Below, in pieces: positions 45,806 to 55,076 of a stretch of 59,405 nucleotides of DNA (position 1 is its first letter; each line of letters begins with the position of its first letter). Under the pieces are notes generated by a model, which searched no databases, had not been told where the DNA came from, and worked only from the letters and a program-made list of their open reading frames with translations. Origin of the DNA: Planctomycetota bacterium (GTDB taxonomy: Bacteria; Planctomycetota; Planctomycetia; Pirellulales; Pirellulaceae); contig JAJDEH010000424.1 in NCBI GenBank assembly GCA_029259935.1, positions 1 to 59,405 of the forward strand, read 5' to 3'. Both the position numbers and the translations under genes were made by a program.

Positions 45806-45867
45806 TAGTCGTTGTTCGCTCCGCGAACAAGACGAAACCGTTTTGATCGCGGAGCGATCAACGACTA
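45806..45867. repeat. repeat family 1, best copy (62 bp)
   Basis: Outer arms TAGTCGTTG and CAACGACTA are perfect inverted repeats. Inside each half is its own palindrome, TTCGCTCCGCGAA and GATCGCGGAGCGATC. The right end supplies the last codons and the TGA stop of the App1-like gene (45858-45860). Confidence 0.92.
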
Positions 45868-46916
45868 ACCTTGGTAAGAAAATCGGTGATTTCTTCGGCT
45901 CGCTCGAAGGTGCGGCAGGGGATCTTGAGTTTGCGAAAAGCCTTTTGCTGGCGCTCGCCTTCCAGCGGCCGCTCGGGAAGCTGACGGATGAGGATGGCGT
46001 CGACGCGGTCTCTGTAACGCCGCGCGAAATCTCCATACATTTCGGGGTCGCCCTCTCCCGAGTCTCCCACCAGAATGAAACTTCGCCGTGGGAATACTCT
46101 TAACAGCGCCTTGATCGTTCCGGCCTTGCGACGTCGGCGGATCAACAACAGTTTTCGCAACAATTGATCGCGAAATCGAAAATTCATCAGATGCATCGTG
46201 CCATCCGGAAAGCCTTCTTGCCGGCAGAGGTTCGACAGCGGTTCAAACAACTGCCACGGGCTGGAAGAGACATAGTGAAAGACAGCTCCGTGGCCCCTCC
46301 AATGACGATACAATTCCGCCATGCCGTCGATCGGTTCAAAACGACGCAGAAAAGTATTATCCAGCAGAGCCTTGCGGTTGACGACCTGCGTGACCTTGAT
46401 CGTGTCGTCGATGTCGGACACGACGGACACGCCTTGGGGCTCCAGCAGGTGACATTGTCCCACGATTTCCGGATGGTCGTCGCTGGAGCGGATCACCTCG
46501 AAATTGAGCCGGTCTTCGGTAATGACCCCGTCCGCCTTTAAGCGATCGACCTCGTCCAACGTCAAGCGCACACTGCCGCGAAAATGGCCGGTCCCTTTGG
46601 ACTTTTTTTGCAGCCGGTGGATTTGTGAGCCAATGCGGATGGCAATCCGCCGGCCCTTGATCGTCTCGGCGGCGAAGGCTTTGATGCGTTCGCGAAAAAT
46701 ATCGGTCTCGAATTCGGCGGGGTCGGCCTTGATGAACCGCTTGAGCACTCGCACCATCAGCCGCTTATAGGCGCGGACGTTCTCCGTTTCGATGACGACG
46801 CCACAGAAGTTCGCCTTCCAGGTGCGGCCATCCTTGTGGCGGTGGCCGTAAGTGGGGAAGAGCGTGAGGCCGTCGCCCGCGGAGAGATTCGTGATCGGTT
46901 TCGACATCGTGATCAT
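45858..46916 (-). CDS. App1-like phosphatidate phosphatase domain protein (DUF2183)
   Basis: A 352-residue protein; a start nine bases inside (46907) is equally likely, and neither has a clear ribosome site. The C-terminal half is the App1 domain: DIDDT (168-172, the DxDxT-type nucleophile motif), VSSSPWQLF, then the HAD-like Lys and Asp motifs RSFILVGDSGEGDPEMYG (about 283-300). App1 in yeast dephosphorylates phosphatidate; bacterial homologues are uncharacterised. No signal peptide is seen. The C-terminal residues VSR and the stop come from a palindromic repeat, so a longer original tail may have been lost. A relic of a paralogue lies at 33345. Confidence 0.85.
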   Translation of the reverse strand: MITMSKPITNLSAGDGLTLFPTYGHRHKDGRTWKANFCGVVIETENVRAYKRLMVRVLKRFIKADPAEFETDIFRERIKAFAAETIKGRRIAIRIGSQIHRLQKKSKGTGHFRGSVRLTLDEVDRLKADGVITEDRLNFEVIRSSDDHPEIVGQCHLLEPQGVSVVSDIDDTIKVTQVVNRKALLDNTFLRRFEPIDGMAELYRHWRGHGAVFHYVSSSPWQLFEPLSNLCRQEGFPDGTMHLMNFRFRDQLLRKLLLIRRRRKAGTIKALLRVFPRRSFILVGDSGEGDPEMYGDFARRYRDRVDAILIRQLPERPLEGERQQKAFRKLKIPCRTFERAEEITDFLTKVSR

Positions 46917-47308
46917 GAGGAACCACTCATGGAAGTTGGAGGCAGCAGTTCCGGTGCCCCGATTAGGTTGACATGCCCCAGCAAGACGGTCAAGCAGGTA
47001 GTTGCCGGTATTTTCGGAAAGATCCGCCAGACCGGCAATACAGCCAGCGGAACGGGGTCAAAATGCAGTCCGCCGCGGTGATTTGGTTGACGTGGTGATT
47101 TGGTTGACGCGGTGATTTGGTGGTCCCCTTGGCCATGCCTGCCCTAAATCATTCTGCCCGTATGGGCCACGACTTCAGGCACAACCGTGGTCTGCCGGAG
47201 CAGCGATTCGCTCGGGCCGGCCTACGCCTGCACCGCGCAGTTCGTTGACTTGGCGTGCAGGAGATTCCACAATGACTCGCAAACGAAGTAGGGCGTTCCT
47301 TCCTCCCA
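46917..47308. other. 392-base gap with a tandem repeat
   Basis: No gene is seen. The middle holds a 17-base tandem repeat (47077-47123). The part before 47309 should contain the promoter of the large exoprotein gene. Confidence 0.5.
47077..47123. repeat. 17-bp tandem repeat, 2.7 copies
   Basis: Two units of GGTGATTTGGTTGACG plus one variable base (47077-47093 and 47094-47110) are followed by a partial third (GGTGATTTGGTGG). Confidence 0.9.
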
Positions 47309-49999
47309 ATGGCGCGGGACGTGATGATCCAGAACTCAATGGTCGTGTTTTTGTGGGCTCTCTGTTCGGCGGCGTGCGCCGGAGAGACGCTCTACAACGG
47401 CATTGTTTTGCCAGACGAATGGCCGCCGAACCAGACGACGTTTCCCAGCAACGATCCGACGCCTCCGTACCTGAAGCAGCCGCCGCGAGTCATCCCCATC
47501 GACGTCGGACGACAATTGTTCTTTGACGACTTTCTGATCGACTCGACCGACATGACGCGGACGCATCACCGTCCGGTTTATCATCCGTCCAATCCTGTTC
47601 TCAAGCCCCAGCGCGACCACGAGATGGAGGGATACGGCCCGGTCGCCGCGCCGTTCAGTGGCGGAGTGTGGTTTGATCCGAAAGACGATCTGTTCAAGAT
47701 GTGGTACATGGGTGGATACACAAGGCATCTTTGCCTAGCCACTTCCAAGGACGGCATCCATTGGACTCGCCCCGAATTGGATGTCGTCGAAGGCACGAAC
47801 ATCGTGCTGCGACGCGGCGCGCCGGAATCGAACAGCCTGTTAATGGATCTGCATGAGACTGACCCCGCCAAACGGTTCAAGTACTTCAACTTTCAAGCTG
47901 GCGGTGGTACGCCCGCTTGGGCGATGATGTACCGTCATTCTCCAGACGGAATTCACTGGAGTGAACCCGTGTGGCGCAGCGGACACTGCGGAGACCGCAC
48001 CACCGTCTTCTACAATCCGTTCCGAAAGAAGCACGTGTTTCTTATTCGCGCGAAGGCCAACCGGAGCGGACGTGCCAAACGGTATTGGGAAACCGGCAAC
48101 CTGGATGACCCGGCAACCGTGAAGTGGCCGGGCGAAGGAACGGCGACGGCACTGACGCCGCTATGGGTAAGATCCGACCTGGGAAGAGATTTCACGCGTC
48201 CCGAAATCAGCGACATGCCTCAGCTCTACCACTTGGACGCGATGGCCTACGAAAGCGTTGTGGTTGGACTGTTCGCGATCCATCGTGGCCGGTTCGCATC
48301 GCGTTCGGACGGACGACCCGTGCAACCCGGCCGGCCGAAGTGCAACGAGTTGATGGTCGGCTACAGCCGCGATGGCTTCCACTGGCATCGCCCCGAACAC
48401 GACACCTTTCTGGGCGTTTCAGAAAAACGTGGTTCGTGGCGGTGGGGAAACATCCAACCCGTAGGCAGCCTCGGATTAGTCGTGGGGGACCACATCTACT
48501 TTTACGTCAGTGCGCGCCGGGGTGACCCGGAGCTAACGAAGGAAACGGAATGGATTCACGACGCCAACGTCTCCACCGGCCTGGCCGTGATGCGACGCGA
48601 CGGCTTCGCATCGATGGATGCCGGCAGCGAAGAGAGAACGCTCACCACTCGCACGGTGCGCTTCAGCGGCAAGCATCTGTTTGTCAATGTCGATGCGGCG
48701 GAAGGTGAGTTGCGTGCCGAGCTACTCGATCGCAACGGAAATGTGCTGGAGCCATTTAGTCGATCAAAGTGCCAGCCCATTCGAGTGAACGAGACGCTGC
48801 AGGCGGTCGCTTGGAACGGTGCGGAGGATCTTGGTTCGCTGACGGGACGCGAAGTGCGCATTCGTTTTCATTTGTCGAGCGGTAAGCTGTATTCGTTTTG
48901 GATCGCGCCGACGCCGGCGGGAGCGAGCAACGGCTACGTGCTTGGCGGCGGTCCCGGTTTCAACGCACACGCCGACACCGTGGGAAAGGCCGCCTACTCG
49001 GGTAATCGCACTCCCTTTGCCAATGCCGGTCCAAACCAAACCGTCCGTGATACCGATGGCGACGGACACCAAGCCGTAACACTTGACGCCAGCAAGAGCA
49101 TCGATAATGACGGAACCGTCACGGGCTACCGGTGGGTCGTCGAGGAAAAACAGATCGCCACGGGTAAAAACGTCAGTGTGAATCTTCCCGTTGGCACTCA
49201 CACGATAACCCTGGTGGTCAAGGACAACGCTGGAGGAACTGCATTCGATACGACAGTCATCACCGTCCAACCGAAGACCGACCCAGTCATTCCCCGAGAC
49301 AGGCTCGTGATGTGGCTAAAGGCTGACGCAATTACTAACGTTGGCGACGGCGAGACCGTTGCCAAATGGGATGACGCTTCGCCAAACCGGTTGTTTTCCG
49401 ATCAAACCGAATCGGCAAAACGGCCCGTCTGGATAAGTAACGGCATCAACGGCAAGCCCGCCGTGCGATTCGACGGCGAGAACGACGCGCTGATGGTCGA
49501 TTACTGCCGTGGGTTGCTGTACTCCTATTACAACTCGACGTTGCTCGCGGTGGTGCGCACCGACAAGGGTGGCTCGATCATCAGCCACGGGCATACGAAC
49601 ATGGCGGTCTCCACCCACAACCAAGGCTCGCTGTCCTACGCGTCCTCCTATCAGAACTTTCTCAGCGGCGAATACCTGTGGCCAGGCGTGCGGACGACGA
49701 AACTCGGTGCGGTGCCGCTGGGTGATCCCACCGTTTTGTGTATGCGCCGAACCAATCCCGAAACAAACGGAACGGCACTCTTCATCAATGGCACACGAGA
49801 CGACGACGGCGCGGCCCTCGGCTACCACCCAATGAACTCCGCCAACGGGTTCGTGGGAGCGGGTTACGTCGGCAAACGCAACTTCTGGCAGGGCGATATC
49901 GCCGAGATCATTCTCTATGGAAGGGATCTGTCCGACAAAGAGTTGAAGTCGGTTGAAAGTTACTTGGAACGCAAATACCGAGTCAACATCGAGCGGTAG
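47309..49999 (+). CDS. secreted five-bladed propeller protein with PKD and LamG-like domains
   Basis: An 896-residue exoprotein; ATG 47324 (MIQNSMVVFLWALC) may be the true start. The signal ends near residue 24. Residues about 60-430 form a glycosidase-type beta-propeller related in style to GH32/GH43/GH117 proteins (FFDDFLID, GGVWFDPKDDLFKMWYMGG, ATSKDGIHWTRPEL, YSRDGFHWHRPEHD). A beta domain follows (about 440-560). A PKD-type domain covers about 570-655 (AGPNQTVRDTDGDG, DASKSIDNDG). A LamG/concanavalin-like domain runs from about 664 to the end. The catalytic carboxylates of the propeller cannot be assigned with confidence. It probably binds or cleaves polysaccharide outside the cell. Confidence 0.85.
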   Translation: MARDVMIQNSMVVFLWALCSAACAGETLYNGIVLPDEWPPNQTTFPSNDPTPPYLKQPPRVIPIDVGRQLFFDDFLIDSTDMTRTHHRPVYHPSNPVLKPQRDHEMEGYGPVAAPFSGGVWFDPKDDLFKMWYMGGYTRHLCLATSKDGIHWTRPELDVVEGTNIVLRRGAPESNSLLMDLHETDPAKRFKYFNFQAGGGTPAWAMMYRHSPDGIHWSEPVWRSGHCGDRTTVFYNPFRKKHVFLIRAKANRSGRAKRYWETGNLDDPATVKWPGEGTATALTPLWVRSDLGRDFTRPEISDMPQLYHLDAMAYESVVVGLFAIHRGRFASRSDGRPVQPGRPKCNELMVGYSRDGFHWHRPEHDTFLGVSEKRGSWRWGNIQPVGSLGLVVGDHIYFYVSARRGDPELTKETEWIHDANVSTGLAVMRRDGFASMDAGSEERTLTTRTVRFSGKHLFVNVDAAEGELRAELLDRNGNVLEPFSRSKCQPIRVNETLQAVAWNGAEDLGSLTGREVRIRFHLSSGKLYSFWIAPTPAGASNGYVLGGGPGFNAHADTVGKAAYSGNRTPFANAGPNQTVRDTDGDGHQAVTLDASKSIDNDGTVTGYRWVVEEKQIATGKNVSVNLPVGTHTITLVVKDNAGGTAFDTTVITVQPKTDPVIPRDRLVMWLKADAITNVGDGETVAKWDDASPNRLFSDQTESAKRPVWISNGINGKPAVRFDGENDALMVDYCRGLLYSYYNSTLLAVVRTDKGGSIISHGHTNMAVSTHNQGSLSYASSYQNFLSGEYLWPGVRTTKLGAVPLGDPTVLCMRRTNPETNGTALFINGTRDDDGAALGYHPMNSANGFVGAGYVGKRNFWQGDIAEIILYGRDLSDKELKSVESYLERKYRVNIER

Positions 50000-50095
50000 A
50001 GACTGCTACTCACGACCGACCACTGCCAATTCGAGTCAGAAACCATCGCTTCGAATCGGGCCCATGCGAGAGCAACTCTTGAAGGCATGAATCGT

Positions 50096-51319
50096 CTAGG
50101 CGAAGTGCTGGGGCACGTTGCCCGCGGAAATGGAAACGGACGCGGTCGCGTTGGACTCCGAACTTGCAAAATGCAGCCGCCGCTTGAGCCGAAGAAAAGG
50201 TCGCTCAACGCAGAAAAACGAAAGCACGGCGGCGGCCAGAGTCAGCGCCGCCACCAGCAACGTGGACCCAGGGTATTGCCATCCCAAGCCACTCGGACTC
50301 ACCCAGTAGATGATGGGAACGTGAAATAGATACAAGCCATAGGAGATGCGACCGATGCCTACCAGCGGCTTCGATTCGAGAATGGTGGATGCGAGTCCCG
50401 CGGGCGCGGCCATCAACCGGATGATAACGGTCGCCACCATGAGCGCCACGACGGTAAACAGGCCGTAGTAGAACGAAACATGGTCCAAGGATCGGGTGGT
50501 CGAAAATCGCCAGATGACGGCAACATAAATCACCGAAGCGATGCTCATGCCGGTGATGAAGCGGCGCGATCGGGGCACCAGATTCCAACTGACGAGCATG
50601 CCCGCGAAGCAACCAACGAGCAACGCATCGGCGCGCGTGTCGAGTCCCATGTAGATGCGCAGCGTGTAGACCATTCGTTCGGCACCCGACGGTGGATGGC
50701 CAAAGTGCAGGCCGAGCCGATATAAGACGCAAGTAATGATCCCAATCCATGTCACTCGAATGATTCGTTTTCGCGGCACCCCGCACCGCAGCATCCCATA
50801 CAGCAACAAAGGCCACAGCAAATAGAACTGTTCTTCGACGGAGAGCGACCACGTGTGCCCGAGCATGGGCATGTTCGTGTTATGCAGCCACGGCCAATTC
50901 GAAATATAGCAAGCAGCCACGGCCATTTCTCTTCTGGTGTTGGCAGCCTCTTCCGCTGACTGAAACACCAGTGCATAAATCCCACACAAAATCAGCAGCG
51001 TGAAAAAGGCCGGCATCAAACGCAACGCCCGGCGCAGGTAGAATCGTTTGAGACAAATTGTTCCGCGCTGCTGCCATTCTTCGAGCAACAGGCTGGTTAT
51101 CAGGAAGCCGCTCAACACAAAAAAGATGTCCACGCCAAGCCAGCCGCCACCTAGCAAGCGAAAGTGAAAAGCGAGGACCATCAGCACCGCGACGCCCCGC
51201 AGTCCATCCAACCATCGTCGATAGCCAAGCCGAAACACTGGCGAATCCTCGAACCGCGGAGCCGGCGCAGGTGACGGCCCCTCGGAAATCTCGCCCAAGT
51301 TTTCGGATGCCAGCCTCAT
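50096..51319 (-). CDS. acyltransferase 3 family integral membrane protein
   Basis: A 407-residue protein with about ten transmembrane helices. Diagnostic segments are RWLDGLRGVAVLMVLAFHF (His and Arg of the family near residues 33-51), FFVLSGFLITSLLL, GHTWSLSVEEQFYLLWPLLL and GRISYGLYLFHVPI. This is the OafA/NolL-type acetyl- or acyltransferase that decorates cell-surface sugars. The N-terminal 30 residues are cytoplasmic and Pro-rich. It is divergent from the TIR-Nudix gene. The acceptor is unknown. Confidence 0.93.
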   Translation of the reverse strand: MRLASENLGEISEGPSPAPAPRFEDSPVFRLGYRRWLDGLRGVAVLMVLAFHFRLLGGGWLGVDIFFVLSGFLITSLLLEEWQQRGTICLKRFYLRRALRLMPAFFTLLILCGIYALVFQSAEEAANTRREMAVAACYISNWPWLHNTNMPMLGHTWSLSVEEQFYLLWPLLLYGMLRCGVPRKRIIRVTWIGIITCVLYRLGLHFGHPPSGAERMVYTLRIYMGLDTRADALLVGCFAGMLVSWNLVPRSRRFITGMSIASVIYVAVIWRFSTTRSLDHVSFYYGLFTVVALMVATVIIRLMAAPAGLASTILESKPLVGIGRISYGLYLFHVPIIYWVSPSGLGWQYPGSTLLVAALTLAAAVLSFFCVERPFLRLKRRLHFASSESNATASVSISAGNVPQHFA

Positions 51320-51539
51320 GGAGGCGGTATCTCAAAATTGACGACCTGGCGCAAGAGCAGTTTCCCGCCATCGCCGCACGGGCGGGCCCGTAGATTTGCA
51401 CTTGGCACGGTTATTGTCCAAAGAGTTGGGAAAATCGCGAGGAGTTGGAGCAGAACACTGGTAGTTTGGTAAAACAAGGAGGTCTGGATATGGAAAACTC
51501 CCGCGAACCAGTCCATCAACAAAGCTGGCTGCCACTACG

Positions 51540-52943
51540 ATGCAGATTTTCATTAGCCATAGCACGAAAGACCAGTCGGCGGCGGAAGCGATCGTTGAAA
51601 AGCTGCGGCTGCACTACCTGAATACGTGGTACGCACCACGGACTATCGGCGCGGGGTACTTCGAACCTCAAATTCGCGAAGGATTGGAACTTTGCCATTG
51701 GTTCGTTGTGTTGCTGTCGCCGGCGGCATTGAGTTCGGATTGGGTGCAGCGCGAGGTTCAGTTAGCCATGGAGATGCCTCATCTCAAGGGAAAGGTGTTG
51801 CCCGTGCTGATGGAGCCCTGCGATTGGAAGACAATGCATCCAGACATTGGACGGCTCCAAGCATTCGACTTGGTCGCCGATGCGGAGGAGGCGTGGCACC
51901 GGTTACTGCATGAAACATTCAAAGTCGCACCACATGAACATGACTACTATCGCGTCGGCGATGTCAAAGTCCAGGTCTTCATTGCCGTCGGCGGCGACGG
52001 CGAACTTCGGTTGGGCCCGGGCGACATCATTGGCGATGCTCCGGCCGAAGAGTATGTATTACCGGACGAATTAGCCGTAACCGCCGACGAGGACCTACGG
52101 CGAATGGAAGTCGAAGCGCGGCGCAGGGGGCGGACGCTCGTGAATAACCGGCAAGTTCGTCTCCGCGGCGCGTCCTGGGGAAGCGCGGGCCCCAGCGGGA
52201 TGGGAATCGAAACCAAGCCGCTGCGGCTGGACGTCGGCTGGACTCGATACTACTTCACGAAATTGACCAACATGGATACCGATCGCGAGATGTCCGACGG
52301 CTACTCACTGGGACAGAAATACGCCGGGCCGCTCGACTCGTTCGTCGATTCGAGGTTGTCGAATCCACTGGCCGTGAATCTCTCGGTGATCACTCGCGAT
52401 AACTTTATCTACTTTGGCCGCCGAGGCAACGCGGTGGCCTGGAACGCGGGTGGCTATCAGCCCGCGGTCAGCGGCGACGGACAACCCGAGGACTTGAACA
52501 GCGACGGTTCCTATGATCCCTTTGCCACGGCGATCCGCGAGGCGATGGAGGAATGCACCGGCAGATTTCGCCCCAATGCGGAAGACGTCACGTTCTTTGG
52601 CCTAGCGCGAACCATGAAGACCCGCTTTTCGTTCCTGTTTGGCGAATTGCGAGTCGACCTGACGTCGCGTCAACTTAAATCGTTCACACCACTGACCACC
52701 TGGGAGGGACGGCGAGCATGTCTACCATTCACCGTGGAAGCGGTCACCGATTGGATCGCCGCCCGCTACCGCGATCAAGTTCAAGGCCGCCTAACCGGCG
52801 CCGTCGGCACGACGCTCTTCGCGCTACTCCAATCACTTCACTACGGCTACCCGGATCGTTGGCCCGAGATCGTCGATCGATTATCGAACGGGGATGACGG
52901 CGATTCACACTCCCGCACTCGTTCCCCACAGACCTGCGTTTGA
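51540..52943 (+). CDS. TIR domain fused to a Nudix-type domain
   Basis: A 467-residue soluble protein. Residues 1-125 are a TIR_2-type domain: MQIFISHSTKDQSAAEAIVEKL opens it, VVLLSPAALSSDWVQREV includes the likely catalytic Glu72, and VLPVLME closes it. Bacterial TIR domains cleave NAD+. From about 140 to 440 comes a second module with VGWTRYYFTKLTNMD, a middle segment, and a Nudix-box-like AIREAMEECTG (331-341). Arg333, Glu334, Glu337 and Glu338 are the metal-binding set; one extra residue lies between EE and G. Nudix enzymes split nucleoside diphosphates such as NADH or ADP-ribose. The pairing suggests a protein that makes or senses an NAD-derived signal. There is no signal peptide or transmembrane segment. 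It stands alone, with no obvious defence partner. Confidence 0.75.
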   Translation: MQIFISHSTKDQSAAEAIVEKLRLHYLNTWYAPRTIGAGYFEPQIREGLELCHWFVVLLSPAALSSDWVQREVQLAMEMPHLKGKVLPVLMEPCDWKTMHPDIGRLQAFDLVADAEEAWHRLLHETFKVAPHEHDYYRVGDVKVQVFIAVGGDGELRLGPGDIIGDAPAEEYVLPDELAVTADEDLRRMEVEARRRGRTLVNNRQVRLRGASWGSAGPSGMGIETKPLRLDVGWTRYYFTKLTNMDTDREMSDGYSLGQKYAGPLDSFVDSRLSNPLAVNLSVITRDNFIYFGRRGNAVAWNAGGYQPAVSGDGQPEDLNSDGSYDPFATAIREAMEECTGRFRPNAEDVTFFGLARTMKTRFSFLFGELRVDLTSRQLKSFTPLTTWEGRRACLPFTVEAVTDWIAARYRDQVQGRLTGAVGTTLFALLQSLHYGYPDRWPEIVDRLSNGDDGDSHSRTRSPQTCV

Positions 52944-52954
52944 TTGCGGCAGAG

Positions 52955-54081
52955 TTATTCGTCTTGGCTAAGCCGACCAAATTCGATCGCCAGATCGTCG
53001 CCCCCGTCGACATCGGTTCGCGGCCCGTTGCCGGCGTCATCAATCCGATTCGGCCCCACGCTGTACAACCGATAGCCCTCTGCTTCCCCAACATATTTGA
53101 GCGGTTCGCCTGTAAAGAGATCGCGAGGGATTTTGCGGCGTCCAGCACTTCCCACATCTTTGGCAACGGTGGCAGCTTCTGGAAGTCTTCAAGCATGAGC
53201 TTGAGTTTCTTCGAACTCAATTTGCCAAGTCGAAGTAATTGCAAGTCTCGCTCACATGCCGCGTGGTCAATTGCAGCTCCAGTCATTACATCGACAAGCG
53301 TGCCTCCGCTTGCGGCATGTCGAGCCAGGCGATGTAGAGCGAGCAAATCGGCCCACGCTTTTTCGGTCTCGCCGCGGCCAAGATAGTAGTTGGCCCGCAC
53401 TTGTAGCATCCGTGCCAAATCCCGGCATTGCTGAATCGCCGGCAGACATGGCATGATCATATCCATGCCCCTGATCGAAACGAACGGCGAGTAATAGTGC
53501 GATCGACGCGTCCCTTCGACGATCCGATTGAGCGGCTTGTCGTTGGCTTCGATCCATTTGGCAAGTGCGGGGAACTGCGCTTTGGTCCACGGCTGTTCAA
53601 TCGCGTGCGACATTCTTCCGATGAGGATCTGCGCCATTCGATCGGCGTCGGCCGGAGGGTCAACCGCGGCGGCTTCTTGTTGTGCAATGATTCCCAAATG
53701 AACGAGATAGTCACCTTCAGGTGGCGGTGGATCGATCCCCAGAGCTTTGAAGAACGGAACCGCGACCTCATCTTCTGTCATGCCAGATCCCGGACCCGCC
53801 ACTTGCCAGAGGACGACGGCAAAATTGTTCTCCGGAGTCACACCCTTCGAGCAGCGTTGATTGAGCACGGCTAGATAGTCGACGTAGCCCATGTCCGTAG
53901 TGGGACCTTCGACACGGGTGGTCTCCTTCGAAATTCTGATCCTTGGCGTTGGTCCTTCTTTCAGGACATGGCCGGAATTAGCGGCTGGCTGGCTTTCGCC
54001 TCCCGTGTCCTGCCCAAAGCAATCCACGCCAACAATAGCCCCAATCACGAGCGTCAAAGTACTCAACCGAAATGTGCCCAT
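52955..54081 (-). pseudogene. broken secreted planctomycete protein, internal deletion with frameshift
   Basis: From ATG 54081 the frame encodes a signal peptide (residues 1-22) and about 280 residues of helical protein, through LLRLGKLSSKKLKLMLEDFQKLPPLPKMW. Near 53125-53160 that frame turns into nonsense and runs on to 52744. Another minus frame then gives the expected C-terminal end (KIPRDLFTGEPLKYVGEAEGYRLYSVGPNRIDD) and stops at 52955. In family members as I recall them, a stretch of roughly 100 or more residues lies between these two parts, so bases have been lost and the frame broken. A sequencing or assembly error is possible but would not explain the missing middle. The gene is convergent with the TIR-Nudix gene, 11 bases apart. 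Confidence 0.75.
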
Positions 54082-54253
54082 GCTGAACTCCCCTTGGTGA
54101 ACGACGTGCCACGATGCCGCTTATTGTAACAGATCGAGCGAAGACCATTGCTGCCAAACCGCCTGACGCTAGACTGCGAGCGCACTGCTTGCCTTGGAGC
54201 AGCGAATGAAAGAGTGACAAAACCTATGGGCAAGGTTCCCGTTCTCGCCGCGG

Positions 54254-54823
54254 CTATTCCTGCGGATCGTTGTAACGGACGAACGGATTGTCAGGAAAGA
54301 CTCTGCTTATATCCTCTTCCTTTTTTACTTCAGTGACCTTGCCATTCTTTTTCATTGAACGGTGCAACATCGTTAACTCTTCGAACAACGCTGAACATGT
54401 CGTTTTCGCGTTTTGATCGTCAACAATCAATACTATTTCTTCAAGAACAAACACCTTGCGCCGGTCACCGCTTGGTTTGACGATATACAAGACAAAGAGA
54501 TCACGAACGCCTGAGTAAACCGGTGGCGGTTGTGGACCCTTTGGAGGTTCAATCACTGTGTATTGTGGCCAACATTTCTGATCCGACAGTTTCCGCAATG
54601 CACCCCTGTCTCGAACCACAAAGCAGTCCAATTCAACCAAGTTTTCAAAAATAATCTCTATGTGCGCTGCTGTTCTGATGTCCTCTCGCAATCGCCAGAG
54701 CTTGCAGCCTTCGCTATGAAGATAGCAATGATAACGGTACGAACCCAAGCCAATGCCGCACACGAGGATCAGGAAGAAGAGTGTTCGCAGCCGAAACTGA
54801 CCGATGCGTCGCCGTAGGTTCAT
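54254..54823 (-). CDS. small membrane-anchored planctomycete protein
   Basis: A 189-residue protein from MNLRRRIG (54823); longer in-frame starts exist at 54835 and 54865. A basic N-terminus and one transmembrane helix (RLRTLFFLILVCGIGLGSY, about residues 10-28) resemble the common planctomycete anchor. The outer part has mixed alpha/beta character (TAAHIEIIFENLVELDCFVV, VFVLEEIVLIVDD) and two Cys early (Cys in HCYLHSEGC). No function is known. The gene ends in a charged tail. Confidence 0.65.
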   Translation of the reverse strand: MNLRRRIGQFRLRTLFFLILVCGIGLGSYRYHCYLHSEGCKLWRLREDIRTAAHIEIIFENLVELDCFVVRDRGALRKLSDQKCWPQYTVIEPPKGPQPPPVYSGVRDLFVLYIVKPSGDRRKVFVLEEIVLIVDDQNAKTTCSALFEELTMLHRSMKKNGKVTEVKKEEDISRVFPDNPFVRYNDPQE

Positions 54824-55076
54824 CTGCATCACCATCTGAATGGACGATTGGGCTCCTAGAGCCACGCATATTCTATTTCAGGGTTGTCTTGATGACCAAC
54901 AGAAGATTGAGTGGCGACGCTTGGTTAACCGTTTTCCGAGATTCTCGTTTGAAGATCGCCTTTGGCTATTTCCTTAAGTTGAACCGGCTGGCACCAATGA
55001 CGTAGGATATTTGTTGATGCGGTGATATCCACTGGCAATAATTTGGTTCACCAAGAATAGGATTGGGCTGCGTACC

